From Campylobacterota bacterium (GTDB lineage: Bacteria > Campylobacterota > Campylobacteria > Campylobacterales > Sulfurovaceae), in assembly GCA_003252535.1 (NCBI GenBank), contig QKDN01000012.1, positions 1 through 52,840 on the forward strand: a stretch of DNA of 52,840 bases, written 5' to 3'. A program made the translations under genes and the position numbers. A model generated the notes under the pieces. That model did not search any database. It was not told the origin of the DNA and saw only the letters and a program-made list of their open reading frames with translations. Below are positions 1-8,873 of the stretch, one piece after another; the stretch's first letter is position 1; each line of letters opens with the position of its first letter.

Positions 1-429
1 AAGACTCTCCCTATGATCTCTCGTCAGGCCAATGGCAAAGAGATACATATCGAAACCGATATTGCCATCGAACATACGGTGTATGGATTCCAGAGTGAAT
101 TTCAACAGGTGCTTTTGGTTATAATCCAGAATTCCTATGAAGCGTTCATCTCATCCAATGTCCCTGAACCCTTTATCGAGATCAGGGGAGTGAGTGATGA
201 AGAGACTTTCGGACTGCTTATCTGTGACAATGCAGGGGGTATTGCCCATAAAATCGCCGAAAAAATGTTCGAGCCGAATGTCTCGACCAAGCCTAACGGT
301 ACAGGCAAGGGACTTTCGATAGCCAGAACGATCATAGAGAGAAATATGAATGCAACATTGACCTATAAAGCTGTTGACAATGGTTCATGCTTTATTATCA
401 CTTTTGCCAAGGAGAGAGAAAATGCCTGA
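1..429 (+). CDS. Sensor histidine kinase, C-terminal ATPase part (5' end outside window)
   Basis: The frame is already open at base 1 and ends at TGA 427-429, so only about 142 C-terminal residues are visible. They form a GHKL/HATPase_c domain: an N-box (IIQNSYEAF), a G1 box (DNAGGI), a phenylalanine motif (KMFEPNVSTK) and a G2 box (GTGKGLSIA). This is the ATP-binding lobe that phosphorylates the kinase's own histidine. The H-box and any sensor or membrane part lie to the left. The stop overlaps the start of the response regulator at 422 by 8 bases, so the two are a coupled two-component pair. The stimulus cannot be read from this fragment. Confidence 0.88.
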   Translation, partial: KTLPMISRQANGKEIHIETDIAIEHTVYGFQSEFQQVLLVIIQNSYEAFISSNVPEPFIEIRGVSDEETFGLLICDNAGGIAHKIAEKMFEPNVSTKPNGTGKGLSIARTIIERNMNATLTYKAVDNGSCFIITFAKERENA

Positions 430-1114
430 TCAACTGCTTCCCTATCGCATACTGCTGGTAGAAGATGAGGAGGGTATCAGAAAGAACTACGCTGCCTATC
501 TCTCAAGACAGTTCGAATATGTCTATACAGCGGCAGACGGTGCCGAGGGGCTAGTCTCATATCGCAAGAACAAACCCGATATCATGATCATCGATATCGA
601 GCTGCCAAAGCTCGGCGGACTGCAACTCCTCTCGACGATCAGGGAGAGTGACCATACGACCCGTGCCATCATGCTCACTGCCTACACTGACAAGCAGATG
701 CTCATAGAAGCGGCTGAACTTATGCTCACCAGGTACCTTGTCAAACCTATAGCGAGGGACGCGCTCAGACAGGCGCTCCAGAAAGCGATAGATGAGATCA
801 ACCAGTACAAGGTGATCTCACAGAAATGTCTTGAGCTCTATGATGGATACAAATGGGTGTACGAGAACCAGAAACTCCTCCATCACCACAAGACCGTCAA
901 ACTGACATCACATCAGAAACTCATCATGCAGACTCTGTGCAATCATGGCGGGGAGACTGTAACGGTAGAGGAACTGATGCAGGCGATCTGGAACGACAGT
1001 GACGAGAAATATATCAACACGCTCAAAAGCTCCATAAGCCTCCTGCGCAAGAAACTCCCCAAAGATCTCATCGTCAGCGAATACGGGAGCGGCTACAGGC
1101 TCAACTTCGACTGA
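422..1114 (+). CDS. Response regulator, REC plus winged-helix DNA-binding domain
   Basis: About 230 residues. The N-terminal receiver has an acidic pocket (LLVEDEEG, D15-E16), phosphoacceptor D58 (IIDIELPKLGG), the switch threonine in MLTAYTDK and the lysine of LVKPIA. A linker (about 125-155) leads to a C-terminal OmpR/PhoB-like winged helix with IWNDSDEKYINTLKSSISLLRKKL and a final SEYGSGYRLNF wing. The start is ATG 422, which overlaps the kinase stop; an upstream in-frame ATG at 374 would lie deep inside the kinase domain. It probably acts as a transcription factor phosphorylated by the upstream kinase. Target genes are unknown. Confidence 0.9.
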   Translation: MPDQLLPYRILLVEDEEGIRKNYAAYLSRQFEYVYTAADGAEGLVSYRKNKPDIMIIDIELPKLGGLQLLSTIRESDHTTRAIMLTAYTDKQMLIEAAELMLTRYLVKPIARDALRQALQKAIDEINQYKVISQKCLELYDGYKWVYENQKLLHHHKTVKLTSHQKLIMQTLCNHGGETVTVEELMQAIWNDSDEKYINTLKSSISLLRKKLPKDLIVSEYGSGYRLNFD

Positions 1115-1167
1115 GGCTGTCTTAAAAATTTCATCTAATAATAATCATAATTTTTAACAAATCATCT

Positions 1168-1178
1168 TCTGCTATACT
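1168..1178 (+). promoter_or_regulatory. Extended -10 promoter for the DUF3817 gene
   Basis: TGCTATACT ends at 1178, about 25 bases before the TTG start at 1204. It matches the extended -10 (TGnTATAAT-like), with no good -35 at 17 bases. The same string occurs before three other genes in this window. Confidence 0.45.
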
Positions 1179-1203
1179 TTTCCAAAAATTCAGGAGAGAA
1201 GAT

Positions 1204-1509
1204 TTGGAAGAACTCAGACGTTTTCGATCGATCAACAAAATAGAAGGGTATTCGTACCTCGTACTGCTCTTTATCGCCATGCCGCTCAAATACGGCATGG
1301 GAATTGCTCTGGCTACCAAGATCGCAGGTATGCTGCACGGACTGCTCTTCATGGCGTTTGTCTACCAGCTGCTCCAGACCGGGCTTGGCAAAAAAGAGCA
1401 GATGATCTACTTCATCCTCTCGCTCGTCCCTTTCGGTAGTTTCATTATCGAAAAAGAGCTCAGAGACAAAGAAGAGGCATACGCTGCCGTACCGCTCACA
1501 GCGGAATAA
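1204..1509 (+). CDS. DUF3817 family small membrane protein
   Basis: 101 residues from a TTG codon, preceded by CAGGAGAGAAGA as ribosome site. It matches the DUF3817 pattern: an N-terminal basic/amphipathic stretch, a helix with MPLKYGMG, a second helix around AGMLHGLLFMAFVYQ, and a third ending LVPFGSFIIEKEL. Three membrane segments are likely (about 17-37, 41-60, 68-84). The molecular function of the family is unknown. The last 14 bases overlap the convergent LpxH-like gene. Confidence 0.75.
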   Translation: MEELRRFRSINKIEGYSYLVLLFIAMPLKYGMGIALATKIAGMLHGLLFMAFVYQLLQTGLGKKEQMIYFILSLVPFGSFIIEKELRDKEEAYAAVPLTAE

Positions 1510-2215
1510 CCTTCGCAGCGAAAGGGATGAAGACTATCTTCCCGTCCCTGGCCTCTGCCAGCTCTTTCTGGCAGGCAAGGGAAGGGAGAGAGCAGTAATT
1601 CCCCAGTATCTTCCCCTGGTGAAAGTGCCCCTCGATCACCATCTCTGCATCGTCATAATACTCCATGATCTTCGCAACCCTGGCCGCAAAACCTTCAAAG
1701 GGACGGCAGATATCTTTTTGCCTCAGCCTTTTTTGCATCATCTGTATGATCAGTGGATGCAATGGTGCGGTTCCTCTGAGGAAAAACGGGCTGCGAAGTA
1801 CCCCTGTATAGTATTCGTAGATCAATCCCATCCCGTATTTGTCACCGTGGGCAAGTGCGGCCTTTTTGCCGCCAAAGCTGAAGCAGACAGGCTGCTGCCC
1901 TCTTGAATAGACGGTAATGTTTTCAAGTAAACTGCCGAGAGTGAAATCGTGATTTCCTTCGAAATAATAGACCCGGACCTTCTTCGCGATACTCCTGAGC
2001 AGAGTGATCGCTTCATGATTGCTGGCCGCGGAGGCTGGACTGTATCCAAAGAGAAGGTCGAAGATATCCCCCATCAGAAAAAGCTGGGGCAGCGCGAGCT
2101 CGCCGCTTTCTATCTTTTGCAGGAGGATGAGCAGTTCATTGCCATGATTCGGGTAATGGGCATCTGCTATGAACAGCGCACCCTCTTCTATCTCCCCGAC
2201 AACTTCCTGAACCAT
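1496..2215 (-). CDS. Metallophosphoesterase, UDP-2,3-diacylglucosamine hydrolase-like (LpxH-like)
   Basis: 239 residues from ATG 2215, one base after the ccsBA stop; a longer start at 2254 would lie inside ccsBA. Calcineurin-like metal motifs appear in order: D18-x-H20 (DAHYPNHG), GDIFDL, GNHD, AHGDK and a late GHFHQG. This set with about 240 residues fits the LpxH/YbbF group, which removes UMP from UDP-2,3-diacylglucosamine in lipid A synthesis at the inner membrane face. The exact substrate is inferred. The placement directly behind ccsBA suggests co-transcription. Confidence 0.78.
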   Translation of the reverse strand: MVQEVVGEIEEGALFIADAHYPNHGNELLILLQKIESGELALPQLFLMGDIFDLLFGYSPASAASNHEAITLLRSIAKKVRVYYFEGNHDFTLGSLLENITVYSRGQQPVCFSFGGKKAALAHGDKYGMGLIYEYYTGVLRSPFFLRGTAPLHPLIIQMMQKRLRQKDICRPFEGFAARVAKIMEYYDDAEMVIEGHFHQGKILGNYCSLPSLACQKELAEARDGKIVFIPFAAKVIPL

Positions 2216-2216
2216 T

Positions 2217-5200
2217 CTACTTTTTTTGCAGATTTCGATTGAGTGATGCGGCAAAACTGACGATCAGCAGTACGGCGATACTGTACCAGGCCCATGCCGG
2301 GAATGGCACAGGGTCACCGGCAGCATAGGAGTGAAGCCCGGAAAGGTAGTAGTTGACACCGAAATAGGTCATCAGTACGCTGCTGTAGGCCCAGACTGAG
2401 GCGACATTGTAGATATAGGTCGTATTGAACATCGGTATGAATCTCAGATGGAGCACAGTGGCATAGATGAGGATTGTGACCCCGGCCCATGTCTCTTTTG
2501 GGTCCCATCCCCAGTATCTTCCCCAGCTCTCGTTGGCCCATACACCGCCGAGGAAGTTCCCAACAGTCATCAGGATGAGACCGATGATAAGACTCATCTC
2601 GGAGAGTGCAGTAAGCTCCCTGATCGAACGGTCGATAGATTCGCTGCTTTTTTTGCTTCTCCAGATGAAGAGCACAAGCACGATCAACGAGAGGACAGAA
2701 CCAAGACCGAGGAATCCGTCACCCGATATGATGGTGGCGACATGGATCATCAGCCAGTAGGATTTGAGCACCGGGACAAGGTTGGTGATCTCCGGGTTGA
2801 TGAAGTTCATGTGTGCCACGCCCATAGTGATCCCGGCAAGTATCGTAGCACCGGCAAGGGCAAGCGGCGATCTCCTGGCCAGCAGCAGACCTGCCAATAC
2901 TGTAGACGCTGCGATGAATATGATCGATTCGTAGGCATTGCTCCACGGTGCATGGTCGGCAATATACCATCGTATCCCCATCCCTGCTATATGGACGGCA
3001 AAACCGATCCAGAGCAAAACCCAGCCTATCTGCAGGATAAGTTCCTGACGTTTGAACGGCTTCACTACGTTGTATACTCCGAAGAGCAGCAGCAACAGAC
3101 CAAGAACGAGATAATAGGGAACAAGTTTCCCAAAGAGCCCAAGCTTGTTGTAATAGACCTCAAGCTCTATCGATTCGGCGCTCGGTATCACCTCGCCTCC
3201 GTAAAAGCTCTGGTAGTCTCCTATCACGTCGAGCGCATTGTTTGCCTTGCTCCAGTCACCGCTCTTGAGAGCCTCTTCGACACTGACGAAATAACTCTTC
3301 ATGATCAGCTGCACCATCTGCGCTTCTTTCTGAGGGAAGGACTTGAAAGCATCGACCGGGGATTTCCACCCGTTGTTTTTGTCTTTTGGCAAAGGGAAAA
3401 TCTGAAGCAGTGAACCGGTATAGACCATATAGGCTACATTGACCCGCTCGTCGATCTTGAGTAGCTCTTTGTCGTACTGACTCTGCTCGATCGGCCTTTT
3501 TCTGCTCGCTTCACTGATATCGTTATAGAGTTTGTAACTGTTGTTGGCACCGAAGAAATCGGAGAACTTTGCATATTTGCTTGCTGTATCAAGTCCGAGT
3601 TTCTTGGCGATCAGCGGATGTCCGATCTTGATCATCTCGATCTGCTGGTAGAGATCGGGGCGAAGCGTCATCCCCAGATATACCTCTTCCGGGCTCCTGG
3701 AGAGAAATGACGATCTGCCGGTAATCTTAGCTACAACCTCGTGTGAAAGGGTACTGACCGGTTTCATCCGTCCCTGCGAATCCTGTACGCTCAGGTGGCC
3801 GAAGTTCATCGCATGCCCCTGGTCGAGCGCCGGGAGCTGCGCCACTATACTCTGATCATCTGCCCTGAGCGGCGAAGCGCCCATCAGGATCAGGAGCACT
3901 ATCATGGCAGTCGTACTCCCCTGAAGCTTCCTGACATCTCCGAAGAGCTTCTTGAATCTTCCGTTATGCAGTACGAGTGACCAGAACATGCCGATCGTCA
4001 GAAGGATATAACCTATATATGTCGGGAGTGTACCGGGATCGTGGTTGACAGAGAGGATCGTACCCTTTTCATCCATATCATACGAGGACTGAAAGAATCT
4101 GTATCCTCGGTGGTCAAGAACATGGTTCATATATATCCTGTAGGGCTCATCGATATTGTTCTCCTTGTCGATCAGGACAACCTCACTGGCATAGGAGGAG
4201 GGGGTCATGGACCCGGGGTATCTTTCAAGCTCGAATTTCGTCAGTTTGAGTGCGAACGGTACATCGATGGCTTTGGCACCGTAGGAGAGTTTGATCTTGA
4301 GTCCATCGAGTTCTACATTCTCTGTATCCCCGGGGGTTCCCTTCGTGCCCATAAGCTCTACCTCTTTGGTCTTGTCTCCTACAGCGAGGCGGAGTCTGAT
4401 CATCTCAGGCATTCCTGAAACAGGTTTGAGACCCGACTGTGTATTGGAAACAATCGCCTTCTCATGCACCTCTTTGAGTACCAGCCCACTCGATGCGAAC
4501 TGGTAGAGATGTCTGGTCTTGAGCTCATTGAGACCAGAAGGGAGCTCACCCTGCTCCCGTGTATCCATATTGAAAGTAGAGAGGCTGTAACTGCTGTCTA
4601 CCCAGAGAGAACCGTTGCTGTCAGTGACTGCAAAATGCGGCTTCTCCCCTCCAGCTACAGCATTGTAGGAGAGGATGAAGTCACCTGCATCCACCACTTC
4701 ACCCGATGCCAGCGGTACGATCTTCCCCTGCATACTACCGCTGGCGATCTTGAACTCGAGTATCTTTTTACCCTTCGGGTCGTCTACGATGCTTTTGGTG
4801 ACATTGGGCATATAGCCAAGGAGATCAAAATCCAGTTTCTTCTCACCGGCCGTTACAGAACCACTGAGACTGTTGGATGTCATTGAAGAGAGATAGAGCA
4901 TTTTCTCATAGCTTGCGCTTTTCCCGCCAGACTCTACGTCGATCTTCAGGAATTGTGTATCAGTTACGATCACTGATGAGCTCTCCCCTTCGCGTATATG
5001 CATCAGCCCTTCATAACCGATGAATCGCGTCACAGCAGCGCCGATGGCAATGATAAGGAACGAGGTGTGGAAGAGGAATACTGGAAGTCGGTTCCGATAC
5101 GAGCGGAAACGGAACATCTGATAGGTGAGTACAAGAATGAAGTAGAAGAGGAATATCTCGAACCAGGCTGAATTATAGACCAAAGCCCTGGCGGTCTGAG

Positions 5201-5300
5201 TACCGTAATCATTTTCGATAAAAGTCGCTATACCAATCGTGATTGCAAACACGAACATCAATAAAACCGCCATTTTCATGGAAAGAAGAGCTTTTACCAT
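2217..5300 (-). CDS. ccsBA: Fused cytochrome c biogenesis protein ResB-CcsA (system II heme lyase)
   Basis: 1027 residues. The N-terminal half (about 1-460) is ResB-like: membrane helices at the start (ALLSMKMAVLLMFVFAI), a large periplasmic region, and a helix near TYIGYILLTIGMFW. A second periplasmic stretch follows. The C-terminal 270 residues are CcsA, with several helices and the tryptophan-rich heme-handling motif NESWGRYWGWDPKETW (WWD domain). The fused form is typical of Campylobacterota; it exports heme and attaches it to CxxCH apocytochromes outside the membrane. ATG 5300 is preferred over an adjacent TTG at 5303. Likely clients here include the two small cytochromes at 45.5-46.3 kb. 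Confidence 0.95.
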   Translation of the reverse strand: MVKALLSMKMAVLLMFVFAITIGIATFIENDYGTQTARALVYNSAWFEIFLFYFILVLTYQMFRFRSYRNRLPVFLFHTSFLIIAIGAAVTRFIGYEGLMHIREGESSSVIVTDTQFLKIDVESGGKSASYEKMLYLSSMTSNSLSGSVTAGEKKLDFDLLGYMPNVTKSIVDDPKGKKILEFKIASGSMQGKIVPLASGEVVDAGDFILSYNAVAGGEKPHFAVTDSNGSLWVDSSYSLSTFNMDTREQGELPSGLNELKTRHLYQFASSGLVLKEVHEKAIVSNTQSGLKPVSGMPEMIRLRLAVGDKTKEVELMGTKGTPGDTENVELDGLKIKLSYGAKAIDVPFALKLTKFELERYPGSMTPSSYASEVVLIDKENNIDEPYRIYMNHVLDHRGYRFFQSSYDMDEKGTILSVNHDPGTLPTYIGYILLTIGMFWSLVLHNGRFKKLFGDVRKLQGSTTAMIVLLILMGASPLRADDQSIVAQLPALDQGHAMNFGHLSVQDSQGRMKPVSTLSHEVVAKITGRSSFLSRSPEEVYLGMTLRPDLYQQIEMIKIGHPLIAKKLGLDTASKYAKFSDFFGANNSYKLYNDISEASRKRPIEQSQYDKELLKIDERVNVAYMVYTGSLLQIFPLPKDKNNGWKSPVDAFKSFPQKEAQMVQLIMKSYFVSVEEALKSGDWSKANNALDVIGDYQSFYGGEVIPSAESIELEVYYNKLGLFGKLVPYYLVLGLLLLLFGVYNVVKPFKRQELILQIGWVLLWIGFAVHIAGMGIRWYIADHAPWSNAYESIIFIAASTVLAGLLLARRSPLALAGATILAGITMGVAHMNFINPEITNLVPVLKSYWLMIHVATIISGDGFLGLGSVLSLIVLVLFIWRSKKSSESIDRSIRELTALSEMSLIIGLILMTVGNFLGGVWANESWGRYWGWDPKETWAGVTILIYATVLHLRFIPMFNTTYIYNVASVWAYSSVLMTYFGVNYYLSGLHSYAAGDPVPFPAWAWYSIAVLLIVSFAASLNRNLQKK

Positions 5301-5398
5301 CAATCTGCTTTCTGTTAGATTCTTGAGTCGCTTATTCTAATCACTTTTATCTTTGAAGATGATTGTGCAACAGCATAAGCATTTGGTTTAAAAGTATA

Positions 5399-6577
5399 TT
5401 AAGCTTGTTCGTTCAAGGTGCGCCTGAGCACCAGATAACCGACCGTTGCAGAGAGAACGGTAGCACTCAGGATAGCCACCCTGTCCATGTGATCGAAGAG
5501 CGTATCGTCAACGAACGCAAGTGAATCGATAAAGAGACTCATCGTAAATCCTATCCCCGTAAGCAGGCTCACTCCGTAGAGCATACCCCATGTCGCACCC
5601 TGCGGCATTTCAGAGAGTCCGAGCCTGATAGCGATCCAGCTGAAGCCGAATACCCCCAGCTGCTTGCCGATCAGCAGTCCGAAGAATATACCCAGCGGTA
5701 CCGAATGGAGCATAGAGTCTATCGAGATGCTCCGCAGATCCACCCCTGCATTGACGAATGCGAAGAGCGGGAGGATAAAGTAGATCACCCAGGGGTGGAG
5801 CGAATGTTCGAGCGCGATAAGCGGCGAACGTCTTTCCGTTGTTTTGTGACTGGCAAACCGATATGGGATCGTAAATGCGAGGGCCACACCGGCCAGTGTC
5901 GCATGGACTCCCGACTCGAGTACACTTACCCACAGGACCATACCTACGGCAAAGTAGAGTGAGATATGTCTGATATTGAGCCTGTTGAAAATAATAAGCA
6001 CACCCAGCGATATCCCGGCAACTACGAGCGAGGCCACGGAGAGATCGACCGTATAGAAAAGTGCGATGACCACGATCGCACCAAGGTCATCGATGATCGC
6101 AAGGGCCATCAGGAATATTTTCAGTGACAGTGGCACTCTGCTCCCGAGCAGGGAGAGTATCCCCAGTGCAAATGCAATATCGGTAGCGGTCGGGATCGCC
6201 CATCCCCTGACAAATACAGGATCGTGTATATTGAAATAGAGATATATCAGTGCCGGTACGGCCATCCCTCCGATAGCTGCGAACGCCGGCAGCGCAATAG
6301 CACGGATCGATGAGAGCGAACCGTCGATACTCTCTCTTTTGACCTCGAGCCCAACATGCAGGAAGAAAATGGCCATAAGGCCGTCATTGATCCAGTGATG
6401 TATGCTCTTGTCGAACGCATATTCCCCTACCCTTATCCCGAGATTGAGATGAAGCAACGAAGTGTGAAATCCCTGCAGGGATGTGTTGACGACTATAAGT
6501 GACAGTATCGTCATCATTACAAGCAGGATACCGCTTGTCGCTTCGCTGTGGAATATCCAGGAGAGTTTTTGTTTCAT
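5399..6577 (-). CDS. nhaA: Na+/H+ antiporter NhaA
   Basis: 392 residues from ATG 6577, with AAGGATATATTT as ribosome site; an earlier in-frame start at 6622 has no support. Many hydrophobic helices and conserved NhaA strings are visible: FFLHVGLEVKRE, PTATDIAFALGILSLLG with its aspartate, and AIIDDLGAIVVIALFYT with the ion-binding Asp pair. The N-terminal SEATSGILLV is also characteristic. It exchanges cytoplasmic Na+ for protons across the inner membrane and so sets pH and salt tolerance. It appears to be monocistronic. Confidence 0.96.
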   Translation of the reverse strand: MKQKLSWIFHSEATSGILLVMMTILSLIVVNTSLQGFHTSLLHLNLGIRVGEYAFDKSIHHWINDGLMAIFFLHVGLEVKRESIDGSLSSIRAIALPAFAAIGGMAVPALIYLYFNIHDPVFVRGWAIPTATDIAFALGILSLLGSRVPLSLKIFLMALAIIDDLGAIVVIALFYTVDLSVASLVVAGISLGVLIIFNRLNIRHISLYFAVGMVLWVSVLESGVHATLAGVALAFTIPYRFASHKTTERRSPLIALEHSLHPWVIYFILPLFAFVNAGVDLRSISIDSMLHSVPLGIFFGLLIGKQLGVFGFSWIAIRLGLSEMPQGATWGMLYGVSLLTGIGFTMSLFIDSLAFVDDTLFDHMDRVAILSATVLSATVGYLVLRRTLNEQA

Positions 6578-6640
6578 AAATATATCCTTAAGTTTCCTTT
6601 GGCCGCTATTATGGCAAATCAAATACTAAAATAGACTGAA

Positions 6641-6651
6641 TATGCTATACT
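6641..6651 (+). promoter_or_regulatory. Extended -10 promoter (TATGCTATACT)
   Basis: TATGCTATACT lies 21 bases before the ATG of the small gene at 6673. The last six bases are the -10 and TGC is the extended element. No convincing -35. Confidence 0.5.
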
Positions 6652-6672
6652 AAGAAAAAGAAAGGAGTGTTC

Positions 6673-6867
6673 ATGCAAGCAAAAATAGAGAAAACGATCA
6701 ATATGGTACAGGAAGCCAAACACATCGATGAGGAGAACAAAGCTGCCATCATGGAGAAGCTCAACGAGTGGAAAAAAGAAGAGACTGCCATCAGTGACTT
6801 CTCCAACCATTTTGAAAAATACTGGCTTGAGCTGGAACCTATCTTTGCTGAACTTGGATGGATATAG
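6673..6867 (+). CDS. Small helical protein of unknown function
   Basis: 64 residues from ATG 6673. AAAGGAG lies 6 bases upstream and an extended -10 promoter precedes it, so expression is well supported despite the size. The protein is charged and helical (AKIEKTINMVQEAKHIDEENKAA-like pattern) with aromatic residues near the end (FEKYWLELEPIFAELGWI). It has no signal peptide or metal motif. There is a faint resemblance to short DUF4404-like helical proteins, not enough for a call. The frame is followed by a perfect 22-base palindrome. Confidence 0.65.
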   Translation: MQAKIEKTINMVQEAKHIDEENKAAIMEKLNEWKKEETAISDFSNHFEKYWLELEPIFAELGWI

Positions 6868-6877
6868 AGAAAATCTT

Positions 6878-6899
6878 GCAGAGAGCAGCTGCTCTCTGC
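6878..6899. terminator. Perfect 22-base palindrome between convergent genes
   Basis: GCAGAGAGCAG is followed directly by its reverse complement. It sits between the convergent genes ending at 6867 and 6912, so it could end transcription from both sides. No long T-run follows on the plus strand, and only AAGATTT on the minus strand, so intrinsic termination is probable but not clear-cut. Confidence 0.45.
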
Positions 6900-6911
6900 G
6901 GCAGGTAGGTA

Positions 6912-7217
6912 TTACTTGTCATTGACCACTACACCGATATTCTTTTCGGCCATGACCTTCTGGTTCTGGTACCATCTTGTCGTTTCGATCTTCGGGAATA
7001 CATCTTTCATGATCTCAAGGGGTGTTTCATCCCACTCGTCACGATTTTTTGCGATATCCCATCCAAGGCTCTTGATCACGTATGAGAATATCTGGTTGAC
7101 GATCCTGTAATCGTAATGTTTCTCTTTTTCATCACTCAGCAGTTTTTTGACAACCTGTTTCCGCAGGTCACGATTATAGGTTGCTTTGATGCTTTCACTG
7201 ATCTCTTGAGGGGTCAT
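6912..7217 (-). CDS. Conserved-looking hypothetical protein
   Basis: 101 residues from ATG 7217, with AGGAG five bases upstream. It is soluble and charged, with no signal peptide. It begins MTPQEISESIKATYNRDLRK and has a central YDYRIVNQIFSYVIKSLGW stretch. I do not recognise a named family. The ribosome site and balanced composition support a real gene. It faces the small gene at 6673 and is followed upstream by the terminator of the lipoprotein gene. Confidence 0.6.
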   Translation of the reverse strand: MTPQEISESIKATYNRDLRKQVVKKLLSDEKEKHYDYRIVNQIFSYVIKSLGWDIAKNRDEWDETPLEIMKDVFPKIETTRWYQNQKVMAEKNIGVVVNDK

Positions 7218-7313
7218 ACCGGCTCCTGAAAGTTTTTGTCACTATACCAAGATATGTGGCGATAGTTTAGGGTGGGTGGCTTATTCCAAACTACTGAATC
7301 GAAGGGAATAATC

Positions 7314-7341
7314 AAAAACGACCCCGTTCAATAACGGGATC
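7314..7341 (-). terminator. Rho-independent terminator of the lipoprotein gene
   Basis: On the minus strand CCCGTT-ATTG-AACGGG forms a stem, extended by outer GA/TC pairs, and is followed by a run of five T (A at 7314-7318 on the plus strand). It lies directly after the stop at 7352. Confidence 0.7.
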
Positions 7342-7351
7342 AAAAAAGGGA

Positions 7352-7756
7352 TTACTTGGTGAGGATACTGTCTGCGATGAAGTTGAATTCATACTTGTTG
7401 GAAGGGTAGACCTCAAGACCTGACGCTACGAACTGTTTCTTGTTGATCTCACCATCCCACAATTGCAGAGTGAGCTCTTTGAACCAACCACGGTTGTCAA
7501 CAGGCTTGAGAAGGTCCATCTTGTTATATCTCGGATTAGCCTTCACATCCTGACCGACACTTTTCATAGCGAGAGTATACGCTTGCTCTTTCTCTTCAAC
7601 GCTCATATTGGCATGAAGTGCTGCTCTTTTTGAAACCGGAGCACCTGTCTCGGTTTTTGCTGCTCCCGGTTTGACAACCTTCACACAACCGCTGAAGTTC
7701 AACCCTACTGTCGCGACCAGGGCAATGCTCAAAATCTTTTTCGTAACTGAAGTCAT
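7352..7756 (-). CDS. Putative lipoprotein of unknown function
   Basis: 134 residues from ATG 7756, with AAAGGAAG upstream. The N-terminus is a lipoprotein signal: basic SVTKK, hydrophobic ILSIALVATVGL, then a NFSGC lipobox with Cys at about residue 24. A short Pro/Gly/Ala linker leads to a soluble domain with aromatic residues (RGWFKELTLQLWDGEI, VYPSNKYEFNFI). I recognise no named family. It has its own promoter (7824-7834) and terminator (7314-7341), so it is a single-gene unit, probably an envelope protein of the outer membrane or periplasm. Confidence 0.72.
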   Translation of the reverse strand: MTSVTKKILSIALVATVGLNFSGCVKVVKPGAAKTETGAPVSKRAALHANMSVEEKEQAYTLAMKSVGQDVKANPRYNKMDLLKPVDNRGWFKELTLQLWDGEINKKQFVASGLEVYPSNKYEFNFIADSILTK

Positions 7757-7823
7757 TATCTTCCTTTATTGTAATACTTTAATCAAAATCAAACTCACGC
7801 TGCCCGAGGCAACTACATCGCTA

Positions 7824-7834
7824 AGTATAGCATA
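7824..7834 (-). promoter_or_regulatory. Extended -10 promoter of the lipoprotein gene
   Basis: The minus strand reads TATGCTATACT here, identical to the elements at 6641 and 36110. It lies about 68 bases upstream of ATG 7756, which leaves a moderately long 5' leader. Confidence 0.5.
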
Positions 7835-7856
7835 CCCCTACTAAAATTGTGAAACT

Positions 7857-8873
7857 TTACGGTACATAAGCGATAACAGGCAACCCCTCGGATTCATCGA
7901 GCCCGCACATGAGGTTGGCTGCTGCAATCGCCTGTGAGCTGGCACCGCGGAGCAGATTGTCTATGGCCGAGGAGATGAACAGTCCGTTGCCGTGTACAGC
8001 TGCGAATATATCGCAAAAGTGCGTACCTGCCGTACTCTTGATATCCACGGGCTCCGTTCTGATACGGATGAAAGGATCGTTCTTATATCTCTCCTTCAGT
8101 ATGGCGATTGGATCGATACCGAGATGTTCGTCAGAAAGCTTCGCATAGACGCTCACAAGCTCACCCCTCGTCGCAGGGATGAGATGCGGTACGAAATTGA
8201 CCTGCGTATCGACACCGTGCACCTTCAGTATCTTCTCCCTGATCTCGGGTGCATGGCGGTGTTTGAGCGGGTTGTAGGCGAAGATATTGTCGTTGATCGT
8301 CACAAAGTGGGTCGTCTCCGAGAGCTTCTTCCCGGCACCGCTCACACCCGATTTGGCATCGACGAATACAGGAGAAGCAGGGTCTATATAGGGTACGAGC
8401 GGCAGGAATCCCAACAGCGTAGCCGTCGGGTAACACCCGGGACTTGCCACGAGCGAGCTCTTCCCGATCTCTTCACGATAATACTCGATCAATCCGTAGA
8501 CAGCCTGCGGCAGGTTCTCACGGTCCTCATGCTCACAATAGAACTTCTCATACGTCTCAAGCTCCAGGCGGTAGTCTGCCGAGAGGTCCACCACCTTGAC
8601 ACCTCTGGCGATAAGCTCTTTGGCAAATCCCATCGATGCCTTGTGCGGCAGAGCCAGAAATGCCAGATCGCACATCTGTGCCACACCATCAGCGGTAGCG
8701 ACTTTGACATTCATGGTGATCACCCCGCTCAATGATGGGTGGAGCCCTTCGATCATCGCATCGCCGCTTGTCGTGCCCAGGTATGTCAGCTCGAACTCTT
8801 TGTGACTGACAAGCATTTTGACCAGTTCGAGGCCGGTATAACCGCTGGCCCCTACGACACCTACCCGTATCAT
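7857..8873 (-). CDS. argC: N-acetyl-gamma-glutamyl-phosphate reductase
   Basis: 338 residues, the usual length. The N-terminal Rossmann motif GVVGASGYTGLEL binds NADP and the catalytic cysteine is C147 in SPGCYPTATLLG. The later SGAGK and PLKHRHAPEI segments are typical. It reduces N-acetyl-glutamyl phosphate to the semialdehyde, the third step of arginine synthesis in the cytoplasm. Its ATG overlaps the greA stop (ATGA, 4 bases), so it is translationally coupled to a transcription factor rather than to other arginine genes. Confidence 0.97.
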   Translation of the reverse strand: MIRVGVVGASGYTGLELVKMLVSHKEFELTYLGTTSGDAMIEGLHPSLSGVITMNVKVATADGVAQMCDLAFLALPHKASMGFAKELIARGVKVVDLSADYRLELETYEKFYCEHEDRENLPQAVYGLIEYYREEIGKSSLVASPGCYPTATLLGFLPLVPYIDPASPVFVDAKSGVSGAGKKLSETTHFVTINDNIFAYNPLKHRHAPEIREKILKVHGVDTQVNFVPHLIPATRGELVSVYAKLSDEHLGIDPIAILKERYKNDPFIRIRTEPVDIKSTAGTHFCDIFAAVHGNGLFISSAIDNLLRGASSQAIAAANLMCGLDESEGLPVIAYVP